This document shows positions 1-7,504 of a stretch of 12,426 bases of DNA, piece after piece. The stretch spans positions 1-12,426 of the forward strand of contig JACQUH010000094.1 in NCBI GenBank assembly GCA_016210375.1, read 5' to 3'. Position numbers and translations under genes: made by a program. The notes under the pieces are model-generated. The model had not been told where the DNA came from, searched no databases, and saw only the letters and a list, made by a program, of their open reading frames with translations. Each line of letters opens with the position of its first letter. Position 1 is the first letter of the stretch. Origin of the DNA: Chloroflexota bacterium. GTDB lineage: Bacteria > Chloroflexota > Dehalococcoidia > Lucifugimonadales > JACPCL1.

Positions 1-90
1 GCGTAGGCGTCGGCTCAGGCGCTGGAGCGGGCGTGGGCGTCGGCTCAGGCGCTGGAGCAGGCGTGGGCGTCGGCTTAGGCGCTGGAACGG
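1..90. repeat. 30-bp tandem repeat, three copies in view
   Basis: Three consecutive 30-base units (1-30, 31-60, 61-90) differ at only a few positions. On the minus strand each unit is exactly ten codons of the Pro/Ala/Glu/Thr linker, so the array keeps the reading frame. The array continues beyond the window edge, so the copy number is unknown. Confidence 0.9.
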
Positions 91-613
91 AAGCGTCCGC
101 CTCCACCCACACGTCCAGCCAGTACGCCGCCGCCGGGGCGCTGCCTGTGAAGGTTATCTCCAGCTCGAAGTCGCCGTCGTACCCTTCGTCGAGGCTCCAG
201 CCCGTAAGCAGGTCGCCCACGAGCTTGCCGCCCGATGCGGCGAGGGCAACTGAGCTTTGCGAATCGTCCTCACCCTCGTACTCGACGTGTACGATGGATG
301 GGTCCGACAAAGCGACGCCGGACGCGCTGAGCGACATCTTCAAGGTGAGGCCGCTGAGAGCAGGGCCGTAGTTGCTGATCTCGAAATCTATTTCCTCCTC
401 CTTGCCCGGCCTGATTGAGGAAGGCAAGCTGTCCTCTTGGGCCACAAGGATCGGGAAGTTTTCCAGGTGCATCGGTCCTACTTGGACCGTATTGGAGAGA
501 GTGAGAGAGCTCGCCAGCGCCGCTGCTACGGCGAGCCCTGTGAGTGAGGCCAGACCCAGCGCCACCATCTTTATGATGGAGCCGAATCTGGGCTTTTTGG
601 ATTGACTTAGCAT
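1..613 (-). CDS. Secreted or membrane-anchored protein with Pro-rich repeat tail (5' part only)
   Basis: This minus-strand reading frame starts with ATG at 613-611 and stays open for 204 codons to the window edge, so the C-terminus is missing. A GAAGGAG ribosome binding site lies 10 bases before the ATG. The N-terminus is basic (SKKPR) and followed by a hydrophobic stretch at about residues 12-34 ending in AALASS, which looks like a signal peptide or membrane anchor. Residues ~35-175 are an acidic, beta-rich ectodomain containing a Pro-Gly-Lys then Asn-Tyr-Gly-Pro pattern (residues ~69-84), reminiscent of CARDB-like or TasA/camelysin-like extracellular domains; that resemblance is weak. From residue ~177 it becomes a repeat of PAPAPEPTPT type, typical of extended surface linkers. 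It is transcribed away from the metabolic genes. Function is unknown; I am confident that the frame is real because of the start, signal and repeat periodicity. Confidence 0.82.
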   Translation of the reverse strand, partial: MLSQSKKPRFGSIIKMVALGLASLTGLAVAAALASSLTLSNTVQVGPMHLENFPILVAQEDSLPSSIRPGKEEEIDFEISNYGPALSGLTLKMSLSASGVALSDPSIVHVEYEGEDDSQSSVALAASGGKLVGDLLTGWSLDEGYDGDFELEITFTGSAPAAAYWLDVWVEADASVPAPKPTPTPAPAPEPTPTPAPAPEPTPT

Positions 614-842
614 AAAACGTAGGCTCCTTCGAATCGTATTGAGCAGAGATCCTGTGGGGACTGGCAGGTGTTCAGTCTTCTTCAACCATCCGCCACCTCC
701 TCTCCTAGGGCTCGGCACTCCTATCCAAAATGAACCCCTGGAACCAGACTCCGCTAGGAAATCTGGCCAGGGGACAATGGGAAAAGTGGCTCTACTTATC
801 AGTCTAGGATTGGCGGAAGGCACGCCTCAACCCTGAAAAATG

Positions 843-896
843 ACTGTTTTTCTACCGAAGTAACCGTAGAGCAACAATGGTAACTGTTTTGGTAAC
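843..896. promoter_or_regulatory. Short direct repeats, possible regulator-binding region
   Basis: The octamer ACTGTTTT occurs at 843-850 and 883-890, about four helical turns apart. The second copy is followed by GGTAACC and the first by TCTACC. GTAAC appears three times within 37 bp. The block lies in an A+T-richer patch of the divergent intergenic region, where an operator would be expected. No known regulator family is recognised, and the repeats are short enough to be chance. Confidence 0.25.
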
Positions 897-998
897 CCAA
901 ATGTGCCGACGATTAACGAGCATGATGTACGTTGTGTCAGGGTAGGGGTCGTACCAGGTGGAGCGAAGATGTACTACGTGGATTGGTGCAAATGTACC

Positions 999-1027
999 TT
1001 GGCCTGAGCCTCGTGTTCCATTACACT
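999..1027 (+). promoter_or_regulatory. Possible sigma-70-type promoter for the activase/molybdoenzyme genes
   Basis: TTGGCC at 999-1004 and TACACT at 1022-1027 are separated by 17 bases, each matching 4 of 6 consensus positions. A transcript from here would have a leader of about 100 bases before the ATG at 1137. The match is moderate and unsupported by anything else. Confidence 0.25.
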
Positions 1028-1136
1028 ACGACGCTAGTGGATGTGGATAAGGAGAGAGCACCAAACAACGTGGCGACTGCATGAGGCGCGGCCAATCTAC
1101 TCGCCACGGCACCAGGAATTGCAAGGAGGACCATCA

Positions 1137-3260
1137 ATGGCACAGGCACCAGCAAAGACACCGGCCCGCATCGGCGTGCCCCACATGGGGCCGTATTCCT
1201 ACCTCGCCCGGAAGATTGTGGGCGGCTTGCTGGAGGAGGTCGGCAGCGGGCACATCTCTATTGAACCTGCGCCGCTCACCACAAAGAAAACAGTTTTGCG
1301 AGGCTGGCAGCTCATGGATGAGAACATGTGCCTGCCCGCCAAGATCACCCTGGGCAACATCCTGGAGCTGGCCGACAGCGGCGTAGACGCCGTCCTGGAG
1401 TGGGACTCCTGCGGAGATTGCCGTCTGAAGACCTACCACATCCTCCACAAGCGTGTCATGGAACGCATGGGGCTGAAGACCAAGATCATCCCCCTGCGCG
1501 CCGATAGCCTCAGGGAAGGACTGGTTGACCTGGGCCTGGACAAGAAAAAGGTCAAGGCCGTGGTGCGCGGCACGCTACGGAAGCTGTGGGAGTTCGACCA
1601 CCGCCAGATGATGCGCCAGGCCAAGCCGAAGCCAGGCGCGCCGAAAGTGGGCATCTGCGGGGAGATTTACACCGTCCTGGAGCCGGCGGCTAACCTTGAC
1701 TTGTTCAAGCGCCTGGAGGAGCAGGGGGCGTACGTGCACAACGCGTTGCCCCTGTCACAGTTCGTGTTCAAGTTTCTCCTGAACGGCGAGAAGCGTAAGG
1801 AGTGGATCTCCATTCTGACATACCTGGGCATGTGGCCGGAGGTCTGGGACTGGGCCATCAAGGGCCTGAAGCGGCCCGACGTGGACTACACGCTGTGGAA
1901 GCAGGCGGAGGAGGCGACGGACAAGTACCTGCCGGGCTACACCGTCGGCGGCCACGGCAGGGAGAGCATCACCTGGGCCATCTACTACGCTCTTGCCGGC
2001 TTCGACGGCGTCATCCACATCTTGCCCTTTCCCTGTATGCCGGAGGCCACCGTGTCGGCGCTGATGGATGACGTGTCGCGCGACTACGGCATCCCTGTCA
2101 ACCACCTGGTGTTCGACCAGCAGTTCGGCGAGCAGAACCTGATCACCCGCGCGGAGGCCATGGTGAACATGCTCCGCTTCCGGAAGGAGGGGACAGGCTC
2201 CGTGCTCGACGCGCGCCAGCCCGGCGTCTGGCTGGGCGTGGACGTGGGCAGCACCTCCACCAAGGCGGCCCTGCTGGACGGCGAGACACTGGAGGTCATT
2301 GACAGCGAGTACCAGTTCACCGCTCGCGCGCCAATGGAGGCGCTGAAGCGCGTGATGACGGTGCTGCGCGCCCGCCACCCGGACGTGAAGATCGAGGGCA
2401 TGGCCACGACGGGGTCGGGCCGCCGCCTGGCCCAGGCGTTGCTCAGCTCGCCGCTGGCGGTGGACGAGATCACCTGCCAGACCGTCGCCGCCCTGAAGGT
2501 CGGCTCCGGCGCGCGGGCCATCATCGAGATCGGCGGGCAGGACAGCAAGTTCATCAGCCTGGACGAGTCGGGCATCCCCACCTGGTTCAACATGAACTCC
2601 ATCTGCTCCGCCGGTACCGGGGCCTTCCTCTCCTCGGCAGCCCGGGAGTTCAAGATTCCCGTAGAGGAGTTTGGCAGCCGATGCCGCTCCTGCTCGGGCC
2701 ACGTCACCATCACCGGACGGTGCGGCGTCTTCGCCGAGTCGGACATCGTCTCCAAGCAGCAGCTTGGCTACCCGGTGGACGCCATTATCAAAGGGATGTG
2801 CCGCGCCCTGGCGCAGAACTACATCAACAACGTCTGCCGGGCGCGGGAGCCGCAATCGCCGGTGCTCTTCACCGGGGGCGTCGCCCTCAACGGCGGCGTC
2901 GCCGATGCCTTCTCCGAGATCGTCAAGAGCCAGGTGGTCGTCCATCCCCACGCCAAGGTGTCAGGGGCTATTGGCGCGGCCCTGGTGGCTATGGCCCGGC
3001 GCGCAAGGGGAGGCACCGGGCTGAACCTGGCGGACATGGACATGGCCACCAGCGCCCTCTCGTGCAAGGACTGCGCCAACGAGTGCGAGGTGTCCCTTAT
3101 CCACAGGAAGGGCAGCATCGTGGCGGCCATGGGCACCAAATGCGGCAAGTGGGAGAGCCTTGTCGGCCGGCCCAGCGCCGGCGCGCCCACCTCCTCCGAA
3201 GACGCCCATGCTCACCTGGACGTGACCAGGGAGAGCCTCCTGGTGCAGCAGGAGGTGTAG
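1137..3260 (+). CDS. HgdB/DUF2229-like plus BadF/HgdC-type ATPase fusion (acyl-CoA dehydratase activase family)
   Basis: The 707-residue protein starts at ATG 1137, chosen because AAGGAGG (1123-1129) lies 7 bases upstream; an in-frame ATG at 1041 lacks such a site and adds 32 non-family residues. The N-terminal half (~10-345) resembles the COG3580/DUF2229 relatives of 2-hydroxyacyl-CoA dehydratase subunits. It has ENMCLPAK with Cys65, Cys92/Cys95, a CGEIY motif (174-178) and Cys300, plausible [4Fe-4S] ligands. The C-terminal half (~364-618) is a BadF/BadG/BcrA/BcrD-type ATPase: phosphate motif GVDVGSTSTK (367-376), IEIGGQDSKF (464-472), and Cys490 and Cys529 in the two contexts that bridge the [4Fe-4S] cluster of HgdC dimers. 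A Cys-rich tail follows (Cys643, 646, 650, 669). In this family ATP hydrolysis drives low-potential electron transfer to a dehydratase or reductase. The true partner is unknown; the adjacent molybdoenzyme is one candidate. Membrane segments were not seen, so it is probably cytoplasmic. Confidence 0.88.
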   Translation: MAQAPAKTPARIGVPHMGPYSYLARKIVGGLLEEVGSGHISIEPAPLTTKKTVLRGWQLMDENMCLPAKITLGNILELADSGVDAVLEWDSCGDCRLKTYHILHKRVMERMGLKTKIIPLRADSLREGLVDLGLDKKKVKAVVRGTLRKLWEFDHRQMMRQAKPKPGAPKVGICGEIYTVLEPAANLDLFKRLEEQGAYVHNALPLSQFVFKFLLNGEKRKEWISILTYLGMWPEVWDWAIKGLKRPDVDYTLWKQAEEATDKYLPGYTVGGHGRESITWAIYYALAGFDGVIHILPFPCMPEATVSALMDDVSRDYGIPVNHLVFDQQFGEQNLITRAEAMVNMLRFRKEGTGSVLDARQPGVWLGVDVGSTSTKAALLDGETLEVIDSEYQFTARAPMEALKRVMTVLRARHPDVKIEGMATTGSGRRLAQALLSSPLAVDEITCQTVAALKVGSGARAIIEIGGQDSKFISLDESGIPTWFNMNSICSAGTGAFLSSAAREFKIPVEEFGSRCRSCSGHVTITGRCGVFAESDIVSKQQLGYPVDAIIKGMCRALAQNYINNVCRAREPQSPVLFTGGVALNGGVADAFSEIVKSQVVVHPHAKVSGAIGAALVAMARRARGGTGLNLADMDMATSALSCKDCANECEVSLIHRKGSIVAAMGTKCGKWESLVGRPSAGAPTSSEDAHAHLDVTRESLLVQQEV

Positions 3261-3275
3261 TTGTCCCCTGCATTC

Positions 3276-3303
3276 GTAGGCGGCGCAAGCCTTGCGCCCC
3301 TAC
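3276..3303. repeat. Imperfect palindrome in the gap between the activase and molybdoenzyme genes
   Basis: GTAGG (3276-3280) pairs with CCTAC (3299-3303), and GGCGCAA (3282-3288) pairs with TTGCGCC (3292-3298), with one bulged C and a GCC loop. This gives a 12-bp stem. It lacks a downstream T-run, so it is not a classical intrinsic terminator. It may be a REP-like interspersed element or an mRNA-stability/attenuation hairpin between two cotranscribed genes. Confidence 0.6.
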
Positions 3304-3357
3304 ACAGCCACTGCAAGAAACAACGCCGCACTGAAACTCGCCAACAAGGAGGATGAC

Positions 3358-5604
3358 ATGTCTGAACAGAACAGGTCCAGGACCATCTATCAGAAGCCCC
3401 GAGGCCCGGAAGCGCCGGGGGAGCGCATTGTGACCAGCACCTGTGCCCACAACTGCGGCGGGCACTGCGTCGTCAACGCACACGTGCGCGATGGACGCAT
3501 CGTCAAGATTAGCACCCAGCCGGGCAAGTGGGACACCGAGCTTCCGCCGCTGTACGCCTGCGTGCGGGGGTTTGCGGCGGCGGACCACGTCAACCACCCC
3601 GACCGGCTCAAGTACCCCATGCGGCGCACCGGCGAGCGGGGGTCGGGAGAGTTCCAGCGCATCTCCTGGGACGAAGCGCTGAACGAAGTGGCCAGACAGA
3701 TGCTGCGCATCCGCGACACGTATGGTCCCGCCTCCATCCTCGATTGCTCGCGCTCCGGCGGCCAGACTGTTCTCCATACGCGAAACATCATCCGGCGTTT
3801 GCTAAACATGTTCGGCGGCCACACCGAGCTGTGGGGCAACATGTCGGCCGAGGCCGAGCTCTTCGCCTTCCGGCATACCTACGGGCAGTACAAGGGCGCT
3901 GAATACGCGGGGCGTGAACCGATCGACTACGTGAACTCCAGACTGACCATCCTCTGGGGCTGGACTCCCGGGGATGCCACGTTCGGCACTGGGACTCTGG
4001 AGTACTTGAAATGGGCCAAGGGGCGTGGGGTCCGGATGGTCTGCGTTGACCCCCGCGTCACCCATACCAGCGCCACCCTGGCAGATGAGCACATCTTCAT
4101 CAGGCCCTCCACCGACGCCGCCATGCTCATCGCCATGGCCTACGTCATCATCACTGAGGAGCTCCAGGACCAGGGCTTTCTGGACCGCTACGTCCTGGGC
4201 TTTGATGAGGAGCATCTCCCCCCAGACGCCCCTGCTGGCTCCTCCTACCGGTCCTACGTGCTGGGCCACTCCGACGGCGTGCCCAAGACCCCAGGGTGGG
4301 CCGAGGGGGTCACGGGCGTGCCGGCAGAAACAATTGCCCGCCTTGCCCGGGAGTTTGCCACCAACCGTCCTGCAGCGATGCACTGCGGCTATGCGCCTGG
4401 CCGCACTGCCTTTGGGGAGCAGTTCCATCGCGCCGCCTATGCCCTAGCCATCATGACGGGGAACGTTGGAGTCGCAGGCGGCAACACCGGCGCCAGCGAA
4501 GGAGTCAGGAGGGCCGGTTTGAACAGGGGGCGATTCGTCGTAGGGACCAACCCCACGGGCTCACGCGTCCATGTCGCGTACCTTGGGGACCTGCTGGCGC
4601 GTGGGCAGGCAGGGGGCTATCCGGTGGACGTCAAGATGGTCTACTCGGCCTTTGGCGACCTGCTCAATCAGGCCCCCAACTCCAGCAAGACCGCTGCGGC
4701 CCTCAAGGGCAAAGAGATAGAGTTCGTCGTCGTCCACGAGAACTTCATGACGCCGACGGCCCGCTTCGCCGACATCCTCCTTCCAGCCACCACCTCCTGG
4801 GAGCGCAATGACATCCGGGCAGCCGGACATGGGTTTGGCTCCCACGTTGTCTTTATGAAGAAGGCCATTGAGCCGATGTACGAGTGCCGCAACGACCTGG
4901 ACATCTGCACGGCCCTGGCGCAGCGCCTGGGCATCACCGGGTACAACGACAAGGCCTCCGACCTGGAGTGGCTGCGCGAGTTCTGCCAGGGCACGGAGGT
5001 TGACGACTTTGACGCCTTCTGCGAGAACGGCCTGGCCCGCCTGCCGGCGCCCGCCGATGCCGTCGCCTTCGCCGAGGAGGTCCGCGACCCGGACCACCAC
5101 CGGTTCGCCACACCGTCCGGCAAGATTGAGCTCTACTCCACCACCCTGGCCAAGAAGCCGGACTTCTACGGCCTGGGGGCCATACCAGCGATCCCCACGT
5201 ACATCCCGCCCTACCAGGCCGACCCACGCTTCCCGCTCCAGCTCATTTCGCCGCAGTCCAGGGCGCGCACCCACTCCATTCACGCCAACCAGCCCCGGCT
5301 GGCCAAGATTGATCCGCAGGATGTCTGGCTGCACCCGGAGGACGCGGAAGTGCGAGGCATTGCCGACGGCCAGATGGTGCGCGTTTTCAACGAGCGCGGG
5401 GCCACGCTGCTCCCCGCGAAGGTCACGGACCGCATCGCCCGGGGCTGCGTGTCCATCAAGGCGGGCGCCTGGTTCACCCCCAACACAGCCGGCGACGATG
5501 TGGCAGGCAGCGCCAACGTGCTCACCAACGACCGGCCCTCGCCGGCAGGCGCGCAGACCTACAGCACCTGTCTCGTGGAGGTTGAGGCGGCCACGAAAAC
5601 CTAG
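3358..5604 (+). CDS. DMSO-reductase-family molybdopterin oxidoreductase, Ser-ligand type
   Basis: The 748-residue protein starts at ATG 3358 behind AAGGAGG; the upstream in-frame ATG at 3292 lies in the intergenic hairpin and is unlikely. An N-terminal [4Fe-4S] motif is seen at Cys29, Cys33, Cys37 and Cys68. The bis-MGD fold follows, with WDEAL (104-108), a DPR/T cofactor patch in the middle, and the C-terminal cap ending near NVLTNDRPSP. In GNMSAEAE (160-167) Ser163 aligns with the Mo-ligating Ser of DmsA and DMSO reductase, not with the Cys or Asp of other branches. Length is near that of DmsA. No twin-arginine signal peptide is visible, implying a cytoplasmic enzyme, and no Fe-S (DmsB-type) or membrane-anchor gene lies nearby in the window. 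Substrate is unknown: S- or N-oxide reduction is usual for the family, but relatives such as pyrogallol transhydroxylase show that non-redox chemistry is possible. It is probably cotranscribed with the upstream activase fusion. Confidence 0.9.
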   Translation: MSEQNRSRTIYQKPRGPEAPGERIVTSTCAHNCGGHCVVNAHVRDGRIVKISTQPGKWDTELPPLYACVRGFAAADHVNHPDRLKYPMRRTGERGSGEFQRISWDEALNEVARQMLRIRDTYGPASILDCSRSGGQTVLHTRNIIRRLLNMFGGHTELWGNMSAEAELFAFRHTYGQYKGAEYAGREPIDYVNSRLTILWGWTPGDATFGTGTLEYLKWAKGRGVRMVCVDPRVTHTSATLADEHIFIRPSTDAAMLIAMAYVIITEELQDQGFLDRYVLGFDEEHLPPDAPAGSSYRSYVLGHSDGVPKTPGWAEGVTGVPAETIARLAREFATNRPAAMHCGYAPGRTAFGEQFHRAAYALAIMTGNVGVAGGNTGASEGVRRAGLNRGRFVVGTNPTGSRVHVAYLGDLLARGQAGGYPVDVKMVYSAFGDLLNQAPNSSKTAAALKGKEIEFVVVHENFMTPTARFADILLPATTSWERNDIRAAGHGFGSHVVFMKKAIEPMYECRNDLDICTALAQRLGITGYNDKASDLEWLREFCQGTEVDDFDAFCENGLARLPAPADAVAFAEEVRDPDHHRFATPSGKIELYSTTLAKKPDFYGLGAIPAIPTYIPPYQADPRFPLQLISPQSRARTHSIHANQPRLAKIDPQDVWLHPEDAEVRGIADGQMVRVFNERGATLLPAKVTDRIARGCVSIKAGAWFTPNTAGDDVAGSANVLTNDRPSPAGAQTYSTCLVEVEAATKT

Positions 5605-5650
5605 CAACGACATCGGAATCCATCCTATTTGCCACCAAAGGAGGTTTCTC

Positions 5651-5845
5651 ATGCGTATCGCAGTCCATGGCGCAGGCGGCATGGCCGGCTCTATGGGCAG
5701 CTTCCTGGAACGCGCTATTCTCAGCAACCTAACTCCGGAAGAGGCGGGCCACTGGCGTATCGCTGCCCAACAGGCCAGGAGCGAAGGCACCTTCATGCTA
5801 GTCCGCGCCTTCCACTGCGCCGTGGGGACCAAGGCGTCTCTTTGA
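5651..5845 (+). pseudogene. Chimeric remnant: reductase N-terminus joined in frame to a methyltransferase-like C-terminus
   Basis: A 64-codon frame starts at ATG 5651 with AAGGAGGT at 5638-5645. Bases 5638-5697 match 9332-9391, the ribosome binding site and first ~16 codons of the intact ketopantoate-reductase-like gene, with about 7 mismatches in 60 by eye. The Rossmann start MRIAVHGAGG is still readable. From about residue 18 it changes to ERAILSNLTPEE and ends HCAVGTKASL, which resembles the C-terminus of class I SAM methyltransferases rather than any part of a reductase. It lacks the NADP-domain remainder and the whole catalytic domain, so it cannot be a working reductase. It may still be translated, since the start signals are intact. 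The methyltransferase assignment rests on remembered family endings, and the one methyltransferase in the window is cut before its C-terminus, so it cannot be compared here. Confidence 0.72.
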
Positions 5846-5914
5846 GATGAGCACCAGGCCGTCCCAGTGAGCTGGATTTTCGTCGTGGAGGTCATTGCCA
5901 CTGAAGGAATACCG

Positions 5915-5931
5915 GGCGGCCTACGGCCGCC
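5915..5931. repeat. Perfect 7-bp palindrome with TAC loop
   Basis: GGCGGCC (5915-5921) and GGCCGCC (5925-5931) form a perfect stem upstream of the 503-aa membrane-protein gene. No T-run follows, so it is a weak terminator candidate at best. It marks the 147-bp gap after the chimeric remnant, in which nothing else was recognised. Confidence 0.5.
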
Positions 5932-5992
5932 AAAGGTTGGAACCCAAAGTATGCGAGAGCCTGCATAGCAGACTCGCCAACGGGAGTGAATC

Positions 5993-7504
5993 ATGAAGAG
6001 CGCATGGCTGGCAATGTTTCTGAATGTCTTTCCGATTCCCTTGGGATTCGGATACTTATACCTGGGGCACTCTGCCAAAGCTGGGCGAACCGTCCTGGCA
6101 ATGATGGCGGCAGCACTAGCTTACCCTGTGACCTTGGTTAGCCTGCTTTACCTGGGAATCCTCATGGACGAGGGATTCTTGGGTGATCTGTTCAGTCCGT
6201 TGTACGGCCCCACTGACGAGTTTAGCTACTTCTTGATCCTTGTTTCAGCTACTCCCACTGCGCTCCTTGCAGCGTGGGTGGGGAGTGATGCCTGGCGTGT
6301 TGCTCGGCAAATGAATGGCAAGGAGTCGGAGCTTCCTCGGCGCAGCCTAGTGGTCGCCATCGTTGCAGGAGCCTGCCCTCTTCTTGCGGTAGCTGCCACT
6401 ATCGCCGGATTTGTGACATACTTCCGCGTTCTAGATTGGCAGTTGGAATCACGTGCGGTCCAAAGGTGGGAGCAGGACTTGGCTTACTATCAGTCGCTGA
6501 TAACGGGATGGGAGCAGGAAGGGTGCAAAGGCATGGATGGCATCCCCGTAGCGAGCGATGCGGATAGACGCCTGTTGATGGTCGCAGACTCCGGGGCGAT
6601 CAGCCTGTGGGACGGCAGTGACCTGTTCGAGGTGGCCCCGGCGATTAGGGGGAGGTTCTTGCGTAGTCCGAGACCCGACGCGAGGGTAGCGACGCTAGAT
6701 GGTCTGGGGAGGATTTGGCTTGTAGAGGCCAATGGGAGCTTGACCATCCAGTCAGACAAGTCGCCTTTTGAATCTGTACCGATTCCAGATTCCCAGAGAT
6801 TGTCGACGTTCGGGAAAGTCTATGGTGTGCACGCCAGCGGGCGTGGTCAGGTTGCTGTGCTCCTCACCGCTTACCAAGACACTGAACCAAACTGGATAGT
6901 ACTCACGAACGAAAGGTGGGAGCTAACCCCAGGGCTGCCGCACGACCGACCCCTTTGGGGGCTTGTGGGGTGGGCAATGGACACAACCGGCAGGCTCTGG
7001 GTGTCATACAGCATAGGATTCCCTTTGTCCCCAGATGTTGAGTATAGGGTGGTCTACCTGGAATCCGGCCAATGGATCGAACCTTCCCGCCCCCAAGAGT
7101 TGACATACACTACATTTCTCACTAGTGGCAATGGCGACCTCTGGTTTTGGTCGGGCTGGAGCAACATATACACATATGCGTTCGCAGAGGGAAGATTCAA
7201 AGAGGAAGCTGATGTGGTACGACTCACTCCTGGCAAGGAGTGGATTGATTTTCATGCTCTTCATGCTCTGGACACGATAGGGACGAGAACATGGGTTGCG
7301 TCAAAACCAGGGATATTCGCGGTTAGCGCGGGACAAATGAAGACCTATCCCTTCTGGTTCGATACCGGGTGGTTCAACAGCGGGTGGGCGAGTCGAGAGG
7401 GGATAATCTGGGTATTCTTCGACCCGCAGGGTAACCTGTTGTTCACAGGCCGTGATGGTGAGCTTATTCTTTGCCCGCCTGGCGCAGGCCCGAACAAACC
7501 ATGA
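5993..7504 (+). CDS. Multi-pass membrane anchor with extracytoplasmic beta-propeller-like domain
   Basis: The 503-residue protein starts at ATG 5993 with GGAG six bases upstream. The first ~145 residues are hydrophobic: an AWLAMFLNVFPIPLG-type start running into GYLYLG (4-25), then segments at about 32-57, 77-97 and 118-143, giving about four membrane passes. Residues ~190-490 contain several G-x-[IL]-W repeats (GRIWLV ~239, GRLWVS ~333, GDLWFW ~381, GIIWVF ~470), the pattern of beta-propeller blades such as Reg_prop/NHL-type sensors. A role in sensing or scaffolding at the outer face is inferred. No kinase, GGDEF or DNA-binding part is present. The anchor resembles that of the 327-aa protein encoded at 10371-11354. 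Base composition is lower in G+C than the genes to the left (27/60 in 6001-6060 against 45/60 in 2221-2280, counted by eye), which hints at a separate origin. The gene lies between two remnants of one broken reductase gene. Confidence 0.8.
   Translation: MKSAWLAMFLNVFPIPLGFGYLYLGHSAKAGRTVLAMMAAALAYPVTLVSLLYLGILMDEGFLGDLFSPLYGPTDEFSYFLILVSATPTALLAAWVGSDAWRVARQMNGKESELPRRSLVVAIVAGACPLLAVAATIAGFVTYFRVLDWQLESRAVQRWEQDLAYYQSLITGWEQEGCKGMDGIPVASDADRRLLMVADSGAISLWDGSDLFEVAPAIRGRFLRSPRPDARVATLDGLGRIWLVEANGSLTIQSDKSPFESVPIPDSQRLSTFGKVYGVHASGRGQVAVLLTAYQDTEPNWIVLTNERWELTPGLPHDRPLWGLVGWAMDTTGRLWVSYSIGFPLSPDVEYRVVYLESGQWIEPSRPQELTYTTFLTSGNGDLWFWSGWSNIYTYAFAEGRFKEEADVVRLTPGKEWIDFHALHALDTIGTRTWVASKPGIFAVSAGQMKTYPFWFDTGWFNSGWASREGIIWVFFDPQGNLLFTGRDGELILCPPGAGPNKP

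Larger units (their letters stand above)
614..1136. other. Divergent intergenic region without a convincing gene
   Basis: These 523 bases separate the minus-strand surface-protein gene from the plus-strand activase gene and should hold both promoters. Visible elements are the octamer ACTGTTTT at 843-850 and again at 883-890 (40 bp apart), GTAAC at 860-864, 880-884 and 892-896, a possible sigma-70-like promoter for the rightward genes, and two very short ORFs with good ribosome binding sites (672-689 minus, 969-1007 plus). A 65-codon plus frame at 639-836 has no ribosome binding site or recognisable sequence and I do not consider it a gene. No RNA gene was recognised. Confidence 0.6.

Noticed and set aside
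33..371. Plus-strand Gly/Ala/Val repeat frame at the left edge
   Set aside because: It is the reverse of the Pro-rich repeat; the minus frame has a start, signal-like segment and ribosome binding site.
1755..2951. Minus-strand open frame of 398 codons opposite the activase gene
   Set aside because: It has a low-complexity, His/Asp/Gly/Arg-rich composition typical of a shadow frame and no ribosome binding site; the plus-strand protein is clearly the real one.
5915..5931. Intrinsic terminator before the 503-aa gene
   Set aside because: The stem is good but no T-run follows on either strand.
4561..6078. Long minus-strand open frame of 505 codons opposite the molybdoenzyme gene
   Set aside because: It is antisense to a gene with clear family motifs, has no recognisable domains, and open antisense frames are usual in G+C-rich coding DNA.
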